The notes beneath the pieces are model-generated. The model did no database searches. It had not been told where the DNA came from and worked only from the letters and a program-made list of their open reading frames with translations. 18,536 nucleotides of DNA. Source: Chromera velia. Its lineage: Eukaryota; Sar; Chromeraceae. Every line of letters begins with the position of its first letter. Position 1 is the first letter of the stretch. The DNA lies in contig JAHBMJ010001931.1 of NCBI GenBank assembly GCA_018398765.1, forward strand, positions 1 to 18,536, given 5' to 3'. This document shows positions 1 to 10,020 of this stretch, piece by piece. The translations under genes and the position numbers were made by a program.

Positions 1-40
<40 letters not shown>

Positions 41-53
41 GTGCGTGCGTGCG
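1..53. repeat. GT/GC-rich dinucleotide microsatellite
   Basis: The window opens in an almost pure GT tract that degrades into GTGC units near base 53. It reads as Cys-Val in one frame, which is a repeat artefact. It probably lies in the intron before the possible exon at 71-323. Confidence 0.9.
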
Positions 54-70
54 ACGACGAACTCCTCTCA

Positions 71-323
71 GAGAACCTCCGTCACTGGCAAGGAGGCGGA
101 GGGAAAGGGCAAAGACAAGGGTGCGGAGGGGCCAGCCGCGAAGGCAGCGTCTTCCCCTGCCTCCACTTCTGCCTGTGCCTCCACTTCTGCCTCAGTCTCA
201 GACAGTCTGCCCCCGCGGAAGATGACTGAAGAGGCGTCGCAGGTAGCCTCTGAGGCTGAGGATGTACCCCATGAGGAGGCACACGGCTCTGTCCCCCCCT
301 CTCGCCCTGAAGAGGTGGTCTGA
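71..323 (+). CDS. possible 3'-terminal exon, low-complexity protein (partial)
   Basis: I do not recognise this gene. An open frame runs through the GT tract and stops with TGA at 321-323. A plausible splice acceptor (CTCCTCTCAG) ends at 70, so a terminal exon could start at 71. The predicted tail begins RTSVTGKEAEGKGKDKG, continues through an Ala/Ser/Thr-rich stretch, and ends in acidic Glu/Pro-rich sequence (HEEAHGSVPPSRPEEVV). It has no domain and would be a disordered C-terminus. Composition after 323 changes abruptly to pyrimidine- and purine-rich DNA, which fits the end of a coding part. The preceding exons lie outside the window, so it could also be chance open frame in biased sequence. 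Confidence 0.25.
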
Positions 324-2760
324 GGGCCAGGGATTTTTTCTTTCTTTCTTTCTCAAGTCTGGCTGTAGAAGAAGCGACTCCGAGAGAAAGGGAGAAGGAG
401 AGAGAGCGAGTAAGGCAGTGAGGACAGAAGAACAGAGAATTAAGGCATCATCATGGGGGGAAAATTGGGAACGACAAGTGAAATGACAAATGTGACGACA
501 GGGACGGAGACAGACAGACAGACAAATCGACGTGCAAAGAGAGAGAGAGAGACCAGATGAGCAGACAGACGGACAACGAATTAGTGGATGTGCATGGAAT
601 TCAGCCTGTCTTTTGTTTTTGTCGCATGTGCTCATGCACTCACCTGTGCAGAAGAAACTTTCCTTTCGTTCGTTCTCTCTGTAGGGAGAGAAAAGAACAG
701 AGAGGAGGGGAGGGGATTCCTGTCTTCCCCTTCTTTCCTTCCTTCCTTCCTTGTCTCTCTTCGTCCGTCTACACAAATCTTTTTGTGTTCTGCCAATTGA
801 GTTTGACTTTCTTTTTCTCCCTTCCTTCGTGTTCCCTCCCTGTAATTCAAAACATTTTTTTTTTTTTATTTGAGTGTCTGACAAGGACGCTCAGTTGGAG
901 CGCGGGGGGGGGAGGATTGCGTGTGCGAGAACAAAAAAACAAACAGAAAGTGTGCACACAAAGCCCAGGTCAACGGGTGTGAATGCAAGTATGTATCAGA
1001 TTTGTGTTTGTGGGAGCTCGGTGAGTCTGTTTTCTTTTCCGGTCTGTCTGTTTCTTTGCTGAGGGACATGCAATTTTCTTTTCTGGTCTGTCTGTCCACT
1101 TGCTGAGGGACCAATGCATCACCCAGGCAACAAAGTGGGGCACAAGCGAGGAACGCAATGTGCTGAGCAGAAAACACTTCTTTAGAAAAATAACAAGCAG
1201 ACGTGCGACATGGAGCAAAGAAGCTGACCTGCATGCAGCACAGAAAATATTACATAGAAAGACGACGCCAGAGGTAGGAAAGGGAAATGCTGCAGCAGCA
1301 GAAGGTGTGGAATTCAGAGCCTCAAAAGTGAAAAGAAGGACAAGAAACGTAGCTGCAGGAGGACGATCAATTGCATGGGCGACGAGAGAAGATGCGATCA
1401 AACGGTGTAACCGAAAGAGGAAAGAAAAAGGGACAGGGGGAACGAAGGGGGGGTCAAGAGAGAAGAAGAGAGAGAAGAGAAGAGAATGCAACTTTGAAAG
1501 GGCACAAGTGGATCGATAGAATAAAAGACCAGTTTGCAAGGGAGGCAAATGAGATTGAAGGGGGCATCCTCTTTGATTCTGTTTTTGTATCCGTTCACGT
1601 AGACATCAAGTAGCCGTCGCGTTGCGATGAGGATATGGAGGGGTGGGCATCTCCTCTCTCTCTCTCTTTCTCTTTATCTCTGTCTCCTTAATGCTTTCCT
1701 GCCGTACCTTTGGCTTCCTTCCTTTGATCCAAATTTTCCGTTTTTAATTGACTTTGCCTTCCGGATGGATCGATCTTGACATGCATCCTGCCGACTGACC
1801 AGTAATATGAATGAAATGAAAAAGGTCAAATAAATAAATTCTGTCTGTTTTTTTTTGTTGTTCCCAACCTGAATGAAATTCATGCCAGACCAAAAACAAA
1901 TTAAGTCCTAGCAATTCTTCCATGCAACTCCGAATAAAAAATCTGTTCAATTCTTTCGAAATCAGAAAAACAAAAGTCCCTCCAAGTCTTCCAAAAAAAA
2001 TCGAAGAAACTGGAAGCAGGAGGGCAACCCGCCTTCAAGTCTTCCACTCCACTTCATGCAACTCTTTCTGAGTGGCTGCCGGGTGGTGGGAGAGTAAGTC
2101 AAAAAGTCTTTAACTTCTTCAAGCGATTCTTTGATCGCACATTGAAGTCTCCAGCCTTCCTTCTTTCCTTCTCTCCTTCAAAGTCCAGCTATAGGGTCAC
2201 TTGCGTATTCGGATGGATGCCAACGAACGATTTCACTTTCTTCCTTTTCCTTTCTTTCGATCTCCATTCTTTAGCTTGGTTCTTTCACGCTCCTGGCATC
2301 CTGCTGTTTCGATGAATGAAAAATTGATCAAAGGGCCACTCCAAAAGTCCCCTCACATATATCATGCATGGACATACATGGGATCATCCGCACATAGAGA
2401 GAGCGTGCGAGATAAGCTGAAAAAAAAAATAAGGACAAAGGGGTGGAGGAGATACAAATGGGTCAAAAGATAGAGCGGGGGCATGCATGATGCTTGATAA
2501 TACAAACATGCATGATGATCGAAAGATTGAAATCAAGACCGGATTGAAAGGGCAACAAAGGCTAGATCAAGGGATTGTTTTGGTTCCTCCCACATAGAGA
2601 CTCAGGGTTCTCTGCAGGGATTCCTGCTCGTATACCAGGAAAAAAATACAACAATCCTGAAAAAAAAAAACTGTGGAGGGAAGACCCAGCAAGCACATTG
2701 CTCCCCAGAGTACAAGCAGAAAAACTTGAAAAAAAGTCATTAAAAAAAAGAAATTAAAAG
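324..2760. other. no convincing gene; low-complexity intergenic DNA
   Basis: Both strands hold only short frames rich in Arg/Lys/Glu or Ser/Phe/Leu. These are what purine tracts (GAAAGA, GAGAGA) and pyrimidine tracts (CTTTC, TCTCTC) give by chance. The longest, 198-884 on the - strand and 970-1548 on the - strand, show no domain. The stretch from 1620 to 2760 becomes A/T-rich with A-runs of 7 to 9 bases and has several CATGCATG palindromes. I see no RNA gene in it. Confidence 0.6.
1030..1111. repeat. two-copy direct duplication, 44-bp period
   Basis: Bases 1030-1067 and 1074-1111 are near-identical 38-base units. Both run from TTTTCTTTTC through GGTCTGTCTGT to TTGCTGAGGGAC, with a handful of differences. 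It is a local duplication in non-coding DNA with no visible function. Confidence 0.8.
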
Positions 2761-2789
2761 CCCAGTCCCAAAGATATTTAATAATATTA

Positions 2790-2870
2790 ATACTTACTTA
2801 TTTAACGGCGGTTCAGCCTAGAGTTTCCAAAACCAGAAACAAATGGTAACTCATGCATATAATAACATTA
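2790..2870 (-). mobile_element. retroposon 3'-end copy with AAGT-type tail (copy 3)
   Basis: Read on the - strand, this stretch carries the same ordered parts as the two copies at 11322-11530. These are an ATGCAT-containing start, a stem-loop (GTTTC at 2836-2840 pairing with GAAAC at 2823-2827 on the - strand), TCTAGGCTGAACC, and a short AAGTAAGTA tail at 2790-2800. The tail abuts TA-rich DNA, as in the other copies. Similarity is limited to about 70-80 bases, so this is either a SINE or a very short LINE 3' fragment. Confidence 0.6.
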
Positions 2871-3551
2871 TAGTTTATGCGTGACCTAAGCTTGGAGATA
2901 AAAAGATCAATGACATGTCTATAGTCTCAAGACATAAAGCACGGCATCTCTGCGGAGCACGCTTAGAAAAGGACTCCTACCTTAAGCTTTTCTAGGAGCT
3001 TTTAGACCTCTTAATTCTAAGAGTCTTCTTCCCTTCACGAAAGAGAAGGAATTAAAGAAGTCTTTAAGAAAAGTCCAGTAACAACCATTCGAGATTATAT
3101 ACCACACATTAATATGTTGATTGAGGTTTTTGTTATGCATGCCGCGTCCCCGTATATGAGAGGCGGATCCAGCCTAGTCTGTAATATTATGTTTTTTAAG
3201 GCTAGAAACCTTACAAGCTTTTTGGATAAAAATTAAGCTTTTAAAGATTCCCAATCTTCCAGTGCTTCTGCATTGGAAGTCCACATTTTTTTTTTCAGTC
3301 CTGACACTGTTCGCATGTACCACGGGCGGATAGCTCCGCGCATGCGAAACGGTTCGCTCCATGTCAGAGGTGGGAGTCTTTGAGACTGTCAGTCTATAGC
3401 GCTTACTCTCCTCAGGAACATCCAGCAGATTCACCTGTGAGAAGAAGATTGCAAAAGCCGCGAACTTTGGCTGAGTACGTCATTCTATGAGCTTCTAGAC
3501 CTCACACAAAAGAGGCCTTGTTACAGACTGACACTCAGTGTTTGTTCGAGG
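2871..3551. other. gene-free stretch upstream of gene A
   Basis: There is no supported coding region. It holds the 52-bp repeat at 3118-3169, a nested hairpin at 3309-3352 (TTCGCATG against CATGCGAA, enclosing GCGGA against TCCGC) and a short direct repeat, GAGCTTYTAGACCTC, at about 2996 and 3489. Any promoter of gene A should lie here, but I recognise no TATA box or other core element with confidence. Confidence 0.45.
3118..3169 (+). repeat. 52-bp dispersed repeat, copy 1
   Basis: This block matches the reverse complement of 9165-9216 at 50 of 52 positions and includes TTATGCATGCCGCGTCCCCG. Similarity stops sharply on both sides. The pair brackets genes A and B in inverted orientation, 6.0 kb apart. 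The other copy lies between target-site-like direct repeats; this one has no clear duplication. Confidence 0.85.
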
Positions 3552-6178
3552 ATGTGGCGACTTCAAAAGAAGAAAGAGGGAAGACCATCTCAACCAGCGG
3601 TGCAAGCGCATACGCCTCGGCGCCGTTGTACAGTGCCGAAATCATCGACCGAAGCCGTTGCGCAACTCAAAGGGAAGAATTTCACTTCGTTGAACCAGGT
3701 GAGCAACGTTCAACTTTGTGTATTGAATTTGGGGGTAGAATCTATCTCTGCAGCAGGCAGGGTTTCTTTCTGCGTGTGTTTACCTCTGCTTCTGGATCTG
3801 TCTCATGCAGTCCTGCTTTCCTAGCTGTCGCCGTGCTTTCCTCTCTCGGTTGCGGTTTGGGTTTTTGCTTTTGTTCTTTAGCATCATTCGGCCTTTCGAT
3901 CTTGTCGTTTTGCCTGCCCTCCTTTTGTCGGCTGGACTTGTAGGGCTCGGCCAAAGAGGTAGAATTCTGTTTTACACAAAGCACTGCAGTTCAAGGCATT
4001 CTTTTGCTTTTCTGTGCGCATTGTTGTTCGCCCCCCTTCTACCTGCAGGAGACCGAAGTGTCACTTGTAACGGTGGGACACACGGAGTGCCCCCAGAAAG
4101 GAACGAAGAAGACGCATCAGAAAAAGAAAGACAGAGAACCGAAACAGGCGGCAGACACACCATCGGCATGGTCCCTTGCTGGCCTCAACGCTCGAGTCTC
4201 CAACGTGAACGCCAGAGTCAGAGCTGCAGTGACGGGAACATTCCGAAGAGCCCTCGGCCGCTCCGCCAACAGACCGACACAAGAAAAGGAAAATACGCAG
4301 AGAGATGAGTCTACAAAGGAAACGGGGGAAGAAGAGGAACAGGACATTTTTTTGATTCGATTCGACGACATAGAAAAGTGCACAAAGGAGAGATACGATG
4401 AAGAAGATAAAAAGAGAAGGCAGGCCAGCATCCTCCCGGAAACGCCCGCATTCCGTCCGGCACTGTTCGTGCGCCCTCGTGGTGAACACGGCCAGTTCGC
4501 TGAGGACCCCCTGAACATTTCGGGCTCCACGATGGCAGAAGAGCCGTCGCCGGTGAGGCCTCTGGAGACTCCGGAGGAGGCAGCGGTGCCACTCCCTTCG
4601 GGGCCCGAAAGGTTTCGCAACGGGGTCCTAGTGGGCCATGTAGACGGTCGGTCTGTGGGCAGCTCTGCTGGCACATAAGAGAGAAAAGGGGATATGTGGT
4701 TTCATTGTGTTTTGATTTGTTTGACGCTCGGTCGTCTTACGGGAACGAGGCATGACTGACGGTCTCTTTTTGCATTGTATTTTTCTTCAGCTTCCCCCCC
4801 CTGTCTGCTGTTTTATCTCTTTGATTGTCATTTGTTGTTTTCTTTTTGTCTTGTTTTCATATTTCTCCCTCCTTCTCTCCTGTCTTTGTGTTCAGAGGAC
4901 CCGAGAGTGTGGGAGCCCGTCATATGCAAGGTCCTTGGAGATTGGCTGGTGATTGGGGAGGACAGGCAGCAACTCCAACTCTCAGAATCCACACGAATCT
5001 GGATGCCTGAGAGCTTTCGTGGTCAGCAGACTGCCGTGCACGTTTTTCTGTTGTGTTTCAGCTTGAGAAGGTCGGGGCGAAAGGGGTGCTGTGAGGAATG
5101 CGAAAAAAGAGCCGCAGACAGAGAAAGAGAATGTGTGTAGAGAGATCCGTGAGGTCCTACCGCAAGTTATGTAGGAGAGGAAGAGGGGAACGAACACACG
5201 CTGGAGGAGAGGAGGGGGCATGAGGAATTGCTACAGAGAAGCAAGGCTGGACGAAAAGGAAGAGGGCACGTATGGAAGAGAAAATGAGCGAAGTACGGAA
5301 ACAGAGTGACTGAAAGTGCATGGCTGCAGAAAAAGAGAGCGGTATGTTGGGAGATGCAACCCGCCTAGGAAATCAACGATTTCTTGCACGTGTTTGCATG
5401 ATGGACTGACGTATGATCACCTCAATGGACGCATGCAGGAAAGCCGAATTGCCTCTTCGTGTACAACCCACACCCAAAACAGCACGTGTACGCGTTTCCG
5501 GGTCCGTGCGAGCGCGACTTCCGCAACGCCCCCCCCCCCAAAGTCGCCCTCCATGTCAAATCAGACCGCTGGCTGGTGGAGCTCGTGGACATCATCAGAG
5601 GCAAACAGAAGCTGCTGATACCGCTCCATGACCACCCAGAGCAGCAAGAGAAGGAAGAAAGGAAAGAAGATGAGCAGCAGAAAAAGGAGACTGAAGGCCC
5701 AAGGGACTCAACAACTCTGCAGGGCGATTTGGATTGCCCTCTCGTCCCTGACGACCCTTCACCGACCGCCCTACCCCCTTCGTCGTTCACATTTTCCGGT
5801 CGTGCATCTCGTTCTCTTCCCCCTTCAGTGCCGATCGCTGCACCCTGTGCAGATGATGCGGTTGAGGACTTGGAGGTGCAGGGACTCGCAGACTGTGGGG
5901 GGGGAGGAGAGTCAGGGGGGGACGGAGAAGAAGAAGAGGATGGAGACGTTGCCTGGGAGGACCTTTTCAACGTTCCCCTTGACCTCCTGAGTAATGTTGT
6001 GACAGAGGAGGATGCTCAGGAAAGGGCTGTGGGTGTGTCTTCTATGGACGACGCCCTTTTTCGGGAGATCGAGGAGTCAGTCTTGGAGGAATTGAGGGCT
6101 TTGGGGGGAGGCACGGGGGGAACTTGGGATGAGGAGTTTGAGGAGGTGGGGGTTACAGGAGGGACTGACTTTGAGTAA
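3552..6178 (+). CDS. gene A: multi-exon protein with basic N-terminus, small globular domain and acidic tail
   Basis: I do not recognise the family. The best model has four exons. Exon 1, 3552-3698, starts MWRLQKKKEG and ends at a strong donor, CAG|GTGAGC. Exon 2 starts at 4049 after CCTTCTACCTGCAG, and both sides are phase 0. It is basic, with an Arg-rich segment (ARVSNVNARVRAAVTGTFRR), then an acidic stretch (GEEEEQDIFLIRFDD). Exon 3, about 4896-5018, encodes GDWLVIGEDRQQLQLSES. Exon 4, 5439-6178, encodes NCLFVYNPHPKQHVYAFPGP, then HVKSDRWLVELVDIIRGKQ, and ends in an acidic Gly/Glu-rich tail with TAA at 6176. The exon 2 donor is uncertain: 4646 (weak, phase 1) fits the acceptor at 4895, while 4552 (CCG|GTGAGG, phase 0) fits a shifted acceptor at 4897. 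The exon 3 donor at 5018 is weak but in phase. The first model gives 535 codons with stop. The frame is open upstream of 3552, so an earlier exon is possible. Exons 3-4 look like one beta-rich domain ending in a Trp-containing helix, perhaps PH-like; that is inference. Confidence 0.55.
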
Positions 6179-6327
6179 ACAGAAAGAAACAGAGACGGAA
6201 TGAATGTGGGTCGGGGAGTGTTGTTTGTACAATAGAAGATGCACAAATCGAAGACCTTAGAACGGCACATCAACACGTACCCCGCAATTCAGTACAGCAA
6301 CGCTTTCCCCCACAACGAAAACAAAAC

Positions 6328-9080
6328 TTGACTTTGACAGAGAGAGCGCAATACAACTCCCCCCCCACAACAACCCAACATTTTATGACCCACAACCATT
6401 CCCCCCCCCCGTCTCTGAACTTCCCCCCTGCTTGGCACTCCACACAGCAGCCAGAGACTCCAGCCGTCTCCAACAATCCCGCCCTCACGAACGCCCCCCC
6501 CTCCCCAGCCCCTCAATTCTCAAAACCCAGCCAACCTGCTGCAGAGACCCAATTGACTCCGGTACCCCCCCCCCCCTCCTCCCAGCAGCATCCAGCAGAA
6601 GTCCCAGGCGACCCTCCTTGGCCTCCTCTGTCTGGGAGAGGAGGGAAAGTCTTCTCAGGTCCTCAGGAGTAGCTGCCTTTGGAGAGGTGGCAAGCGGTCC
6701 CCGTTCTCTCTTTTCCTCACGCAGACATTCCGACCCTCCAGCCGCCCCCTCTCCTCGTGCAGTTGCACCACCTCCTCCATTCTCCTCTGCCCCAAGACCA
6801 ACAGACTTCCAAAATCAGAATGGCCCGTCTCTTTCTTTTTCAAACAAATCAGCAGAGAGGGACCAGGAGCTGGTGGGAGAAGGAGAACAGAGCAACGAAT
6901 GGAGAAGAAACTCCGACTCGTCCGACACCAAAGACATTCCAGTCGCATCACTCCTGATTTCACGTCTCCCCCCCTTTACGGTTCGCAGTCAAACAGAGGG
7001 ACAAGCACGGGCTCAGCGAATTCAAACAGCACGTTCCCCCCGCCCCCCGCCCCCAGACCTCAACGTTTCCTGTCAGGCCGTTGCGCAATCAGCGGAAGAG
7101 AAGGAAAAAGAAGATTCATCTTATCCCCTCTCGCGCATTCGACAGGGAAGAAGAGCTACAGACCCCTTCCCTCCCGTCTCTTGTCCATCAGAGCAATACA
7201 GCCTCAGAGGCAACGGAGAGTGTCAGACAGTGCAGCAGGGCCCATCCTCACCAAGTGGCGCTCTTCCACACCTCAAGAAGGAGCACGAAGAGGAGGGCGC
7301 ACAAAACAAGCACGCTGCCCCCTTTCCTCTCCTCCTATCTTCAAGGAGCCCCCCTTCCCGGCCTGTCTCGAACGTCAGATGCAAACGTATTTCAGCAGTT
7401 TCCCCGGAAAGACAGAGACAGAGAAAGAGACATCCCTCTGCCAGAGAAGCCAACGCCCCCCACGACTGTGCAAGGGGGACTCGGGGAGTCTCCCAGCAGG
7501 CAGGGCCTCACTCACGCAAACAGCTACATGCACCACTCCTATCCCATGTCATGCAGGCTGTGCTTCAGAAAAGCAGGTCCCGGGGTGTCAAGCAGATAAG
7601 ATAAAGAAAGGCGAAACCGAAACCATGCAGAAAGCCCCAAACCCCCGCACTGCGCAGACAGAGTCAGCAGAGACACAAGGGCGAAAGCAACGCCTTCCCC
7701 CTCATTCCCCTTGCTTGCTTGTGCCCCTCATGACGGGAGCCGAGCAGCTGCACTCGACCTTCAGGCTCATCAGAGACTTTCTCTCTCTCTTTCTTTCTTC
7801 CTTTCTTTCTTTCTTTATGTGTTTTATTTCGCTTTCTTTCTGTGTGTCGCATGGTGCTACACAAAGCGGATGCGAGTGTTCGATTGATCTGTTTTTCTTT
7901 TTGTGTGTCGCATGGTGCTACACAAAGCGGATGCGAGTGTGTGTGTCGCATGGTGCTTCACAAAGCGGATGCGAGTGTCACTGTTTTTCTTCTTCTTGTT
8001 TTTTGCGTTTTTTTGTCGTTTTCTTTTGCTCCTGCCTTTTTCTTCCTTGTTTGGCTTTTTTCTCTTTCTCCCTGTTCCTCTATCGGTCTCTGGATGACGG
8101 CCAGCCCCACACCCCTTCTCCACCTCGCCTGCCCTTTCAGTCCTCTCAGGCGGTGTCACCACAAACGTACCTCCCGCCTCCCTGTCTCTGCACCCATTCC
8201 GATGCCAGGAGTATGCCAGGACAAACCTCCTCCCCAACCCCACGAAGGATCCTCTCCCTCTCCAATCCCCCATGCAGAAGACGCATGCACGATCATGAGA
8301 CCTTCGAAGGGGGTCCCTTGACGGAGACGAAAGAGCCAGGAGAGTGGGCAGGCAGGGGCAGTGACGGAAACCCGAATGAATTCAGGATGATGCCACAAAA
8401 GACGCCAAGCTGAAAGAAAGAAAGAAAGAAGGGAAGACTCAGCAGAGAAACCGAAGGTCGAGCCCTCTTGCCGAAGGTCACCGCCTTTCTATCCCCAACG
8501 TCAACCTCCAGCCCCCTTCCCATTTGTGCACGCGTACGCGTCTTCAACGTTTGGAAGAGAGGCAGGCCGACGAGGCACTCTCCATTTCCGTCTCCGTCTC
8601 TCCTCACATTCAGCCCCCCTCAGAGCAGCCAGAGGACTCCGGAAAAGTGAAGGAAGGAAAGGAAGAACGGAAAGAAAGTCAATCCAAGATTGCGCGCAGT
8701 CGTCCCCCCCCCCCTGAAGCCCCCTCGTTTGCACGTGGGGTCTCTCGCAAGACCGTCAATCTCTCCTTGTCTCTCTCTTCCCGGTTCCTTCTCTGCCCGG
8801 CAAGCCGATGAACAGCTCACAGCGCTCGGCAGCAAAGAGAAGGAAGCAGAGTCTGAAAGAGGGCCCCGGGAGAGGAGGCGTAACGTTCAGCACTGGAGCA
8901 ACGCCACAAGGGCCAGGAGACAGGGAATTCGAGGTCGAATCGGAAGGATTTGGAGGGACTCAGCAGAAGAAAACTCTAAAGGGCATTCCGCCTCACGCGT
9001 TTTGCCTTGGTATTGTTCGTATCCGTCTCGAGCAAGTTGTTCCGTCAAAGCGACCTAGAAAGCGACCCTCTGGCCTATGA
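6328..9080 (+). CDS. gene B: Pro/Ser/Arg-rich multi-exon protein, exon structure unresolved
   Basis: I do not recognise this gene. Several protein-like stretches follow one another in different frames. One starts at an ATG at 6328 and is rich in Pro/Gln (PAVSNNPALTNAPPSP). A second (6432-7604) has repeated basic Ser/Thr-Asp motifs: RRHSDPP, RRNSDSS and RRATDPF. A third, in another frame, covers about 7230-7599 (EKPTPPTTVQGGLGE). Another runs from about 8440 to 8700 (LAEGHRLSIPNVNLQPPS), and the last, 8808-9080 (TGATPQGPGDREFEVE), ends with TGA at 9078. Frames switch near long C runs (6565-6577, about 7028-7048, 8703-8713), so indels there or introns may be responsible. A pyrimidine tract at 8758-8798 precedes acceptor candidates for a terminal exon. 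The region 7780-8100 looks intronic. No folded domain is visible; the product would be mostly disordered and might be a phosphoprotein. It follows gene A by only 150 bases, so the two could be one gene. Confidence 0.35.
7841..7978. repeat. three copies of a 39-bp unit in a probable intron
   Basis: Copies lie at 7841-7879, 7902-7940 and 7940-7978. Copies 1 and 2 are identical across TGTGTGTCGCATGGTGCTAC and ACAAAGCGGATGCGAGTGT; copy 3 has one A-to-T change. A 22-bp spacer separates copies 1 and 2, while copies 2 and 3 abut. Each unit holds CGCAT and ATGCG arms that can pair. The surrounding DNA is CTTT-rich and looks like intron. Confidence 0.9.
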
Positions 9081-9137
9081 TTCCAGATCTGAATAGGCGT
9101 ATCTAAAGTTTGCCGTACTTTGAATTTGCTAGAAACA

Positions 9138-9231
9138 ATTGACGCCTTAGTTTAAGTTTAAGTAGATCCGCCCCTCATACACGGGGACGCGGCATGCATA
9201 ACAAAAACCTCAATCACATTGACGCCTTAGT
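9138..9231 (-). mobile_element. 66-bp insert flanked by 14-bp direct repeats (52-bp repeat copy 2)
   Basis: The sequence ATTGACGCCTTAGT occurs at 9138-9151 and again at 9218-9231, identical over 14 bases. The 66 bases between them hold the 52-bp repeat (9165-9216), in opposite orientation to the 3118 copy, plus TTAAGTTTAAGTA. Read on the - strand, the body ends in a TTAAACTTAAA tail. That is the layout expected of a tiny 5'-truncated retroposon with a target-site duplication. No protein is encoded. Confidence 0.65.
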
Positions 9232-9819
9232 ACTAGTAGAGCACTGTTGTCATTCTACCATGCATGCAGAAGTCGCCCTTGCATTTTTATGTAGCGGCTA
9301 GTAACGGCACTGGCAGATAAAATTATTTTTGGAATTACTCAGTGCGTATTCTATGCTTTGCTCCCTACATCATCATCATGATACATCATCATCATCAATC
9401 ATGCTAGATTCTATTTTAATTTAGTCTAGGATTGCATGAACAATCAAAATCTCTAGTAAAATTTGATAAAAGTTTAAATCCTCATTAAAATCGATCATCC
9501 ACCATTTCTATCGTTCGCTTCATGTTTTCGTCTCCTCATCTCTGTGAGATCTTCTCGTTCCAATCGCTAGCCACTGCCAGGGTATGGAAAGTGGGTTAGA
9601 TTAATTTCCTGGTTAAAAGGTCATAGGTTAAGTATTGAGGCTGTAGGTTTTGGTTTAAGTAGGTTAAACAAGGTTTTTTAGGTTAAACCAGGTTTTGCTT
9701 CCAGGGGGGGGTCGTGCACGTCTGCATATAAAAATTTTCATCCCCACTCAAAAACTTTCCGTCGCCCCGACCTCATGTCATTCAGCGGTACGCACAGCAA
9801 TGCAGGTACCTAACCACAC
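9232..9819. other. gene-free AT-rich stretch with degenerate GGTTAAA units
   Basis: No coding frame is supported. It contains CATCAT clusters at 9370-9400 and, from 9592 to 9697, about eight degenerate units of the type GGTTAAA or GGTTTAAG. These resemble decayed tandem DNA and are not a regular telomere array. Confidence 0.55.
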
Positions 9820-9826
9820 ACAGATA

Positions 9827-9858
<32 letters not shown>

Positions 9859-9909
9859 TACATACACACATACACACATACACACACACATACATACACA
9901 TACACACAC

Positions 9910-9953
<44 letters not shown>

Positions 9954-9957
9954 ACAG

Positions 9958-9996
<39 letters not shown>

Positions 9997-10013
9997 CATG
10001 TATATATAGCGCT
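9820..10013. repeat. compound CA/TA microsatellite
   Basis: About 190 bases of CA units are interrupted by TACA and TATATATA stretches, ending in CATGCATGTATATATAG. Open frames here read as Thr-His or Cys-Val repeats and are artefacts. The + strand LINE fragment begins directly after it. Confidence 0.95.
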
Positions 10014-10020
10014 GCACTCT

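Noticed and set aside
198-884. 228-residue open frame on the - strand
   Set aside because: Its composition follows purine and pyrimidine tracts, it overlaps other frames of equal quality, and it shows no motif.
970-1548. Long overlapping frames on both strands (970-1548 - and 1100-1519 +)
   Set aside because: Both are of similar length on opposite strands and rich in Ser/Phe/Leu or Lys/Arg/Glu; neither has a domain or splice support.
3309-3365. tRNA or tRNA-derived SINE head, from a GGTTCGCTCC B-box-like match near 3351
   Set aside because: No A box at the right distance and no cloverleaf; the hairpin there does not match tRNA arms.
7841-7978. CRISPR array
   Set aside because: Only three units, with one 22-bp spacer and one direct abutment, in eukaryotic DNA with no cas genes.
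6899-8413. 504-residue open frame on the + strand
   Set aside because: It runs through the CTTT tract and the 39-bp repeats, where it reads Phe/Leu/Ser and Cys-rich nonsense. Only its last part might be coding.
9592-9697. Interstitial telomere array
   Set aside because: The GGTTAAA-like units vary in length and sequence and do not form a regular array.
9695-10009. Open frames across the CA/TA tract on both strands, reading as Thr-His or Cys-Val repeats
   Set aside because: They are translations of a dinucleotide microsatellite, with no start context or flanking coding sequence.
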